The position numbers were made by a program, and so were the translations under genes. Positions 60,168-64,000 of a stretch of DNA of 64,000 nucleotides are shown here, piece by piece. Source of the DNA: Novosphingobium sp. B 225 (lineage in GTDB: Bacteria; Pseudomonadota; Alphaproteobacteria; Sphingomonadales; Sphingomonadaceae); the NCBI RefSeq assembly GCF_002198665.1, contig NZ_MWLM01000029.1:1-64000 (forward strand). Direction: 5' to 3'. Position 1 is the stretch's first letter; every line of letters begins with the position of its first letter. The notes beneath the pieces were generated by a model that was given only the letters and a program-made list of their open reading frames with translations, did not search any database and was not told the DNA's origin.

Positions 60168-62555
60168 TTATGCCGCGTTGCCGCCCACCGCGCGGGTAAC
60201 CTGCACCTGCGCCTTGTGGAACAGGCCAAGCGCATCAAGCGCGGGCATCGGGCGGCCGAAATAATAGCCCTGGATCTTGCGGCAGCCGAGCCCGCGGATG
60301 ATCCCCAGTTCACGTTCGGTTTCGACCCCTTCGGCGGTGGTCGACATTTCCAGACTTTCTGCCATGGCCACCACAGCGCGGATGATCGCCAGGCTTTCCG
60401 GGTTATCCGCCGCCGCGCCCTGCACAAAGGTGCGGTCAATCTTGATCGTCGAGAAACGCAGGTTGCGGATATAGGCCAGCGACGAATAGCCGGTGCCGAA
60501 ATCGTCAAGCGCAATCCCGCAGCCCAGCGACATGATCTGTTCCAGCGCCTGGCGGGCCGAAGTGGCATCGCGCACGAAAATGCTTTCGGTCACTTCGATT
60601 TCCAGCCGCTGGGCCGGCAGCCCGCTCTGGCTGAGCGCACCGACCACGCTGGGGATGAAGCCCGGATCGAGCAGCTGTTCGCCCGAAACGTTGACCGCCA
60701 CCTTGACGTTGCCCGGCCAGCGGGTTGCTTCCTTGCAGGCCTCGCGCAGCACCCATTCCCCGATCGGCACGATCAGTCGGGTGTCTTCGGCCAGCGGGAT
60801 GAATTTCACCGGACTGACCATGCCGTGCTCTTCGCTGTTCCAGCGCAGCAGGGCTTCGAAGCTGACGATGTTTTCGTCCTTCGCATCGACCACTGGCTGG
60901 TAATTGAGCACGAATTCGTTCTTTTCGAGTGCGCGGCGCAGCGAGAATTCCAGCTTGCGGCGTTCTTCGGCGTGGGCGTGCAGCGTCGGCTCGTAACCGA
61001 AATGCATGCCGCCGCCTTCTTCCTTGGACCGGTACAGCGCAAGGTCGGCGTTGCGCATCAGCGTTTCGACCGTAGAGCCATCGCGCGGTCCGATCGCCGA
61101 GCCGACCGAGGCACCGATATACAGCGTGTGGTGATCCACCTCATAGGGGCGCGAAAGCAGTTCGATCAGCGCTTCGGCCACCTTGGTGACGCGATTGTGA
61201 TCCGATGCGTCGCGAATCACCACGGCGAATTCGTCCCCGCCAAGTCGCCCGCACAGCTCGTTGCTGGAAACCAGGCTCTTCAGCCGTTCCGAAACGCGCG
61301 CCAGCAGCTGATCGCCAACCTGATGGCCAAGCGTATCGTTGACCGCCTTGAACCGATCGAGGTCGATCATCAGGAAGGCGCAGCGGGTGCGCCACTGATC
61401 GGCATAGCGCATGGCTTCGCCCAGCGCTTCGGTCACCATCATGCGGTTGGGCAGGCCGGTCAGCGTGTCATAGCGCGCCATATGCGCGATCTTTTCGCTG
61501 CTTTCGCGCTGCTGGGTAACGTCCGAGCCAACCCCGCGGAACCCTTCGAAATTGCCGTTTTCGTCCAGTTTAGGGGTGCCCGAAAGCTCCCACCAGCGCT
61601 GATCGCCATTGATGTGCACGCGCACCAGCAGCTCTGAAAAGCTTTCACGGCGCTTGAGCCGTTCGGCCAGATCATGCAGGCTGGACGGGAACTGACCGGT
61701 TTCCCAGGCAGGACCTGCGATCAGCTGGATAAAGGGTTTGCCGTCGATCTCTTCGGCGGTCTGGCCCAGTGCAAAAGCAAAGCGCGGGCTGACCGAACGG
61801 ACCCGGCGCGAGGTGTCGATCTGCCACAGCCAGTCGGCCTCGCCTTCTTCGAATTCCTTGAGCAGAAGCGAGACGACTTCGTTTTTCTCGGCCATCCCGG
61901 CCTCGGCAATCCGCGCGGTCAGGAATGAGCGGGCGTTCTCGATCGCTCCGAACGTCACCACGCCGACATAGACCAGCGAAACCAGCGCCATTTCAAACGC
62001 CGAGCCAAGCAGGAACACCACCATCGAGCCCAGCCCGACGATCCCGGCAAAAATCAGGTTCGCCAACGGCACCGCCGGCATCACCACCGCCGCCATGGTC
62101 ATCAGCATCGCGCTGATCGCCCACAGTTCCAGCTGCGCGCTGAAATCGGCATAGGGCGCAAAGGCGGCCATCGGCGCGATCCAGATCAGGGCGTTGCCGA
62201 TCGAACTGATCGACTGCTTGTTGACCTCGTCACGCGAAATGCGGCGGCGATCGGCATCGACCAGGGCGCGGTCGATCCCGGCACCGTGGAACAGGCTGGC
62301 GGCCAGCAGGACCAGCCAGCCCAGCAGTGCCGCGATATGGACCGAGCCATAATAGAGGCGCACCACGCCCAGCGCAGCCAGTGCATGCGCGGCGATGCGC
62401 AGCTTGGTTACCCGCGCAAGGCTGGAATATTGCAGGCCGCGCAGGCGCGCCCAATCCCCGTCAACGGGATCGGCCAGACCCAGTACGGCCATGGTTTTCA
62501 GATCGCGCGGCAGCGCGGCAGATGGCGGCGTTGGCTTGTTCACGATCCGGGGCAT
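60168..62555 (-). CDS. membrane GGDEF-EAL protein with PAS domain
   Basis: 795 residues. Five to six N-terminal membrane segments (about 50-210), a PAS domain (about 235-350, ending FRGVGSDVTQQRESSEK), a GGDEF domain with intact RLGGDEF (near 440), and an EAL domain with SFEALLRW (near 566) and DDFGTGYSSL. Both catalytic signatures look intact, so it could make or break cyclic di-GMP. Net direction is not predictable. It stands alone. Confidence 0.93.
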   Translation of the reverse strand: MPRIVNKPTPPSAALPRDLKTMAVLGLADPVDGDWARLRGLQYSSLARVTKLRIAAHALAALGVVRLYYGSVHIAALLGWLVLLAASLFHGAGIDRALVDADRRRISRDEVNKQSISSIGNALIWIAPMAAFAPYADFSAQLELWAISAMLMTMAAVVMPAVPLANLIFAGIVGLGSMVVFLLGSAFEMALVSLVYVGVVTFGAIENARSFLTARIAEAGMAEKNEVVSLLLKEFEEGEADWLWQIDTSRRVRSVSPRFAFALGQTAEEIDGKPFIQLIAGPAWETGQFPSSLHDLAERLKRRESFSELLVRVHINGDQRWWELSGTPKLDENGNFEGFRGVGSDVTQQRESSEKIAHMARYDTLTGLPNRMMVTEALGEAMRYADQWRTRCAFLMIDLDRFKAVNDTLGHQVGDQLLARVSERLKSLVSSNELCGRLGGDEFAVVIRDASDHNRVTKVAEALIELLSRPYEVDHHTLYIGASVGSAIGPRDGSTVETLMRNADLALYRSKEEGGGMHFGYEPTLHAHAEERRKLEFSLRRALEKNEFVLNYQPVVDAKDENIVSFEALLRWNSEEHGMVSPVKFIPLAEDTRLIVPIGEWVLREACKEATRWPGNVKVAVNVSGEQLLDPGFIPSVVGALSQSGLPAQRLEIEVTESIFVRDATSARQALEQIMSLGCGIALDDFGTGYSSLAYIRNLRFSTIKIDRTFVQGAAADNPESLAIIRAVVAMAESLEMSTTAEGVETERELGIIRGLGCRKIQGYYFGRPMPALDALGLFHKAQVQVTRAVGGNAA

Positions 62556-62607
62556 AACGCGAAAGTGTTAGCGCCCCGTAAAGCATCGTGTGGCTGATGC
62601 GCCGCCG

Positions 62608-62976
62608 TTACAATTGCCCCCGCGCGGCTTCCCAATTGCGGCCGTCAAACCGCCGGACCGCAGGTTCCAGCCCATGTCCAGGATCAAGGCAGCGAAAGTT
62701 GATGCTCCACGCATCCGGGTGCGAGCGCGGCTGGTAAAAGCTTTTGACCCCGCAGGTCCGGCAAAACAGATGCCGTGCCGCACCCGTGCCGAATCGGTAT
62801 TCCTCCAGCGCAGCTTCGCCCGCCAGCAGGCGAAAGCGCTGGTGCGGCACGATCAGGTGGAGATAACCGGTCATGCTGCAGATCGAACAGTTACAGTCGA
62901 GCAGACTGGCTTCGTCCGCCGCCACTTCCACTTCAAACCGCACCGCGCCGCAGTGGCAGCCGCCGCGGACTTTCAC
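62608..62976 (-). CDS. GFA family zinc-binding protein
   Basis: 122 residues. Zinc cysteines GGCHCGAVRF, DCNCSICS and FCRTCGV match the GFA (glutathione-dependent formaldehyde-activating-like) fold. Most members have no proven formaldehyde role. GTG at 62976 overlaps the glmS stop by GTGA, so it is co-translated with glmS. Confidence 0.9.
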   Translation of the reverse strand: MKVRGGCHCGAVRFEVEVAADEASLLDCNCSICSMTGYLHLIVPHQRFRLLAGEAALEEYRFGTGAARHLFCRTCGVKSFYQPRSHPDAWSINFRCLDPGHGLEPAVRRFDGRNWEAARGQL

Positions 62977-64000
62977 TCCACCGTCACCGATTTCGCCAGA
63001 TTGCGCGGCTGGTCAACGTCAGTGCCCTTCACACAGGCGACATGGTAAGCCAGCAATTGCACCGGCACCGCATAGACCAGCGGCGCGATCAGCGGGTGGA
63101 CTTTGGGCATTTCGATCGTCGCAAGGCAGCCTTCACCCGCTTCATCCAGCCCTTCGCGGTCAGAGATCAGCACAATTTTGCCGCCGCGCGCGCGCACTTC
63201 CTGCATGTTGCTGACGGTCTTTTCGAACAAGGGGCCGCTGGGGGCGAGCACAATCACCGGCACGGCCTCGTCGATCAGGGCGATCGGGCCGTGCTTCATT
63301 TCGCCGCTGGCATAACCTTCAGCGTGGATATAGCTGATTTCCTTGAGCTTTAGCGCTCCTTCCAGTGCCAGCGGATAGTCCTGCCCGCGCCCGAGGTAGA
63401 GCACATCGCGGGCCGGCGCGATCAGGTGGGCCATGGCCGCAATTTCATCATCATGGTTCAGCGCCGCGTTAAGGCTGGCCGGGGCTTCGAGCAGGTGCTT
63501 GACCACTTCGGCCTCTTCCGCCCGGTCCATCCGCCCGCGCTTGACCGCCATGTTGGCGGCGAATGCGGCGAGCACCGCCAGCTGGCAACTGAATGCCTTG
63601 GTGCTGGCCACACCGATTTCCGGCCCGGCGTGGGTTGGCAACAGCAGGTCCGCCTCGCGCGCCATCGAACTGGTCGGCACGTTGACCACCACCGCAATGG
63701 TCTGTCCCGCCGCCTTGCAGTGCCGCAGCGCCGCCAGCGTATCGGCGGTTTCCCCGCTCTGCGAAATGAACAGCGCCAGACCGCCCGGTTCCAGCACCGG
63801 TTCGCGGTAACGGAACTCGGACGCGAAATCGATGTCTGCCGGCAGCCGTGCGAACTGTTCCAGCCAGTATTTGGCGACCATCCCCGCGTAATAGCTGGTG
63901 CCGCAGGCGACGATGGTGACGCGGGTGATCTGCGACAGGTCGAAATCGAACTGCGGCAGCGCCACCGTCTGATCGACCTGCCGGATATAGCTGCGCAGTG
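62973..64000 (-). CDS. glmS: glutamine--fructose-6-phosphate aminotransferase, C-terminal part (5' end beyond window)
   Basis: 342 residues of the C-terminal isomerase half. Two SIS domains: VACGTSYYAGMVAKYW with SQSGETADT, and YLGRGQDYPLALEGALKLKE. The end is QPRNLAKSVTVE, the conserved GlmS tail. It makes glucosamine-6-phosphate for peptidoglycan and LPS. The open frame continues to the right edge (LRSYIRQVDQTVALPQ), so the glutaminase domain lies outside. Confidence 0.95.
   Translation of the reverse strand, partial: LRSYIRQVDQTVALPQFDFDLSQITRVTIVACGTSYYAGMVAKYWLEQFARLPADIDFASEFRYREPVLEPGGLALFISQSGETADTLAALRHCKAAGQTIAVVVNVPTSSMAREADLLLPTHAGPEIGVASTKAFSCQLAVLAAFAANMAVKRGRMDRAEEAEVVKHLLEAPASLNAALNHDDEIAAMAHLIAPARDVLYLGRGQDYPLALEGALKLKEISYIHAEGYASGEMKHGPIALIDEAVPVIVLAPSGPLFEKTVSNMQEVRARGGKIVLISDREGLDEAGEGCLATIEMPKVHPLIAPLVYAVPVQLLAYHVACVKGTDVDQPRNLAKSVTVE

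Overview
The window is GC-rich chromosomal DNA with almost no gaps between genes. It most resembles an alphaproteobacterium of the order Sphingomonadales (Erythrobacteraceae/Sphingomonadaceae-like). The pointers are an F1 ATP synthase operon (atpHAGDC) without the Fo genes and with an 85-residue epsilon subunit, the order rpmF-plsX-fabH-ihfA-merR, cobT of the aerobic cobaltochelatase, heavy use of GTG and TTG starts, and many 4-base ATGA/GTGA overlaps. No taxonomic search was possible, so this placement is inference.

Layout. 1-5.4 kb: purine salvage (phosphoribosyltransferase + adenine deaminase), a DinG/XPD-like helicase, a SixA-like phosphatase and an AT-richer lipoprotein gene. 5.5-10.7 kb: succinate-semialdehyde dehydrogenase, then the fatty-acid/phospholipid initiation operon with L32 and IHF-alpha, and a MAPEG protein. 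10.7-14.3 kb: a metallo-beta-lactamase-fold hydrolase, a CI-like S24 repressor divergent from a Cro-like small protein with a downstream 2OG-Fe(II) oxygenase, and a hydroxyacid dehydrogenase. 14.4-19 kb: a secreted protein with a TonB-box-like N-terminus, an unusual RES-domain protein, cysS, a nitroreductase and a parDE toxin-antitoxin pair with a clear palindromic operator. 19-27.7 kb: cobT, a transaldolase-family aldolase, priA, a ferritin-like protein with a CPBP protease behind a 16-bp-arm palindrome, ada, a PfpI-like protein and a dienelactone hydrolase. 28-33 kb: atpHAGDC. 33-42.3 kb: a membrane sulfatase-fold protein, a DMT transporter, a glycosyl-transfer group (GT2, GT39-like, LPG-synthase-like flippase, methyltransferase), a lone cpaF and a 550-bp gene-poor stretch. 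42.3-49.3 kb: small membrane proteins, entericidin and the glycine cleavage genes behind a tandem glycine riboswitch. 49.5-55.6 kb: SDR, dGTPase, Asp/Glu racemase, and a secreted beta-helix/diheme cytochrome/alpha-beta hydrolase operon. 55.8-64 kb: an ABC export system, purSQ, a GGDEF-EAL protein, a GFA protein and the 3' part of glmS.

The content is mostly housekeeping. The less ordinary signals are: (i) at least six short elements with ~22-27 bp terminal inverted repeats whose ends are themselves hairpins (REPIN/MITE-like), two of them inside the atp and gcv operons, plus two other inverted-repeat families; (ii) the CI/Cro-like divergon with a shared operator and an apparently leaderless repressor mRNA; (iii) palindromic operators at parDE and upstream of the CPBP gene; (iv) an orphan RES-domain protein that seems to lack the family glutamate; (v) the beta-helix/diheme cytochrome operon of unknown function. 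I saw no tRNA or rRNA genes, no CRISPR array, no prophage and no complete insertion sequence.
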